From the NCBI RefSeq assembly GCF_013214815.1, contig NZ_JABSPU010000025.1, positions 1-32,491 of the forward strand: a stretch of DNA of 32,491 nucleotides, given 5' to 3'. Below the pieces are notes generated by a model. That model was given only the letters and a program-made list of their open reading frames with translations. It ran no database searches and was not told the origin of the DNA. This DNA is from Gilvibacter sp. Lineage in GTDB: Bacteria > Bacteroidota > Bacteroidia > Flavobacteriales > Flavobacteriaceae. The position numbers were made by a program, and so were the translations under genes. Within the stretch, counting starts at the first letter, position 1. Each line of letters begins with the position of its first letter. Positions 32,233 through 32,491 of the stretch are shown piece by piece.

Positions 32233-32491
32233 ATGGAGGCTGCACAGCCCAAGTCTAAATCAGAATTAAAGAAGGCCTGCATCAATTGCGGGGCGGAACT
32301 CCTTTATGCTCCCGGAACCACCGAGTTGCAATGCGAATATTGTGGCCACAGTGAAACCATTACTACGGAGGAAAACAGCTTTGAAGAGCTGGAACTTCGC
32401 CCGTATTTGGAAGAACTTGGACACCTTTCTCACAGTGAGGTGATCTCGCTAATTCAGTGTAAGAATTGTGGAGCTAATCAGCATATAGAAG
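32233..32491 (+). CDS. Zinc-ribbon protein, partial (runs off the window)
   Basis: Open from an ATG 20 bases after the SPFH stop to the window end without a stop; 86 codons are visible. Two treble-clef/TFIIB-type ribbons can be seen: CINCGAELL (Cys16, Cys19) pairing with CEYCGHSE (Cys34, Cys37), and the first half of a second ribbon, CKNCGAN (Cys76, Cys79). The acidic segment ENSFEELELRPYLEELGHLS lies between them. Bacillus YdjG has a similar zinc-ribbon N-terminus and lies in the operon with the SPFH protein YdjI, so this is probably the cognate partner. The C-terminal part, including any membrane segments, is outside the window. Confidence 0.82.
   Translation, partial: MEAAQPKSKSELKKACINCGAELLYAPGTTELQCEYCGHSETITTEENSFEELELRPYLEELGHLSHSEVISLIQCKNCGANQHIE

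Noticed and set aside
1-32491. CRISPR array, tRNA, rRNA, prophage, defence island or IS transposase
   Set aside because: I looked on both strands and found no regular spaced repeats, cloverleaf, phage genes or transposase motifs.

Overview
The window reads as chromosomal DNA from a marine-type Flavobacteriia (Bacteroidota, probably Flavobacteriaceae). Support: a recO-porZ pair with a type IX secretion (T9SS) C-terminal domain, a full Bat aerotolerance operon, lipoprotein signals, Bacteroidota-type -7 boxes (TANNTTTG) and weak Shine-Dalgarno sequences. I do not assign a genus. No rRNA, tRNA, CRISPR array, prophage or insertion-sequence transposase is visible.

Layout. 1-3,007 (minus): recO and the T9SS protein porZ, overlapping by one base, behind a 162-bp element bounded by 23-bp inverted repeats. 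3,237-6,813: NADP-type glutamate dehydrogenase (minus) with terminator, a divergent flavobacterial outer-membrane-type protein (plus), and cystathionine gamma-synthase (minus). 6,904-10,388: small accessory genes (DUF3298 lipoprotein, DinB-like, ArsC/Spx-like, EamA transporter, NTF2-like, thioesterase). 10,446-11,660: a scar where the 3' part of an SDR gene (minus) abuts the 3' part of an S41 peptidase gene (plus); both have lost their 5' ends and the peptidase side also has a stop codon and a frameshift. 11,675-15,049: YheT-like hydrolase, SdpI-family protein, then yicC-gmk-nadD. 15,329-19,811: a lipoprotein of a family usually found near nadD, gpsA, pheS flanked by two conserved proteins of unknown function, and cvpA.

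19,808-28,785 (minus) is the largest unit: MoxR ATPase, DUF58, a two-TM protein (DUF4381-type), BatA, BatB, BatC, BatD, BatE, mostly overlapping by 1 or 4 bases or 1 base apart. The MoxR ATPase probably acts as a chaperone on the von Willebrand A proteins, with BatD/BatE and BatC as membrane and periplasmic partners. 29,046-32,491 (plus): an intact SDR gene, an AlbA_2/DUF5929-type protein, an SPFH-GYF_2 protein and the start of a zinc-ribbon protein; the last two resemble the YdjI/YdjG envelope-stress pair of Bacillus.

Most of the window is ordinary flavobacterial core genome. The points most worth checking are the gene-fusion scar at about 10,878, the inverted-repeat element upstream of porZ, the SPFH/zinc-ribbon pair, four convergent gene pairs whose 3' ends overlap, and three conserved genes of unknown function beside nadD and pheS.
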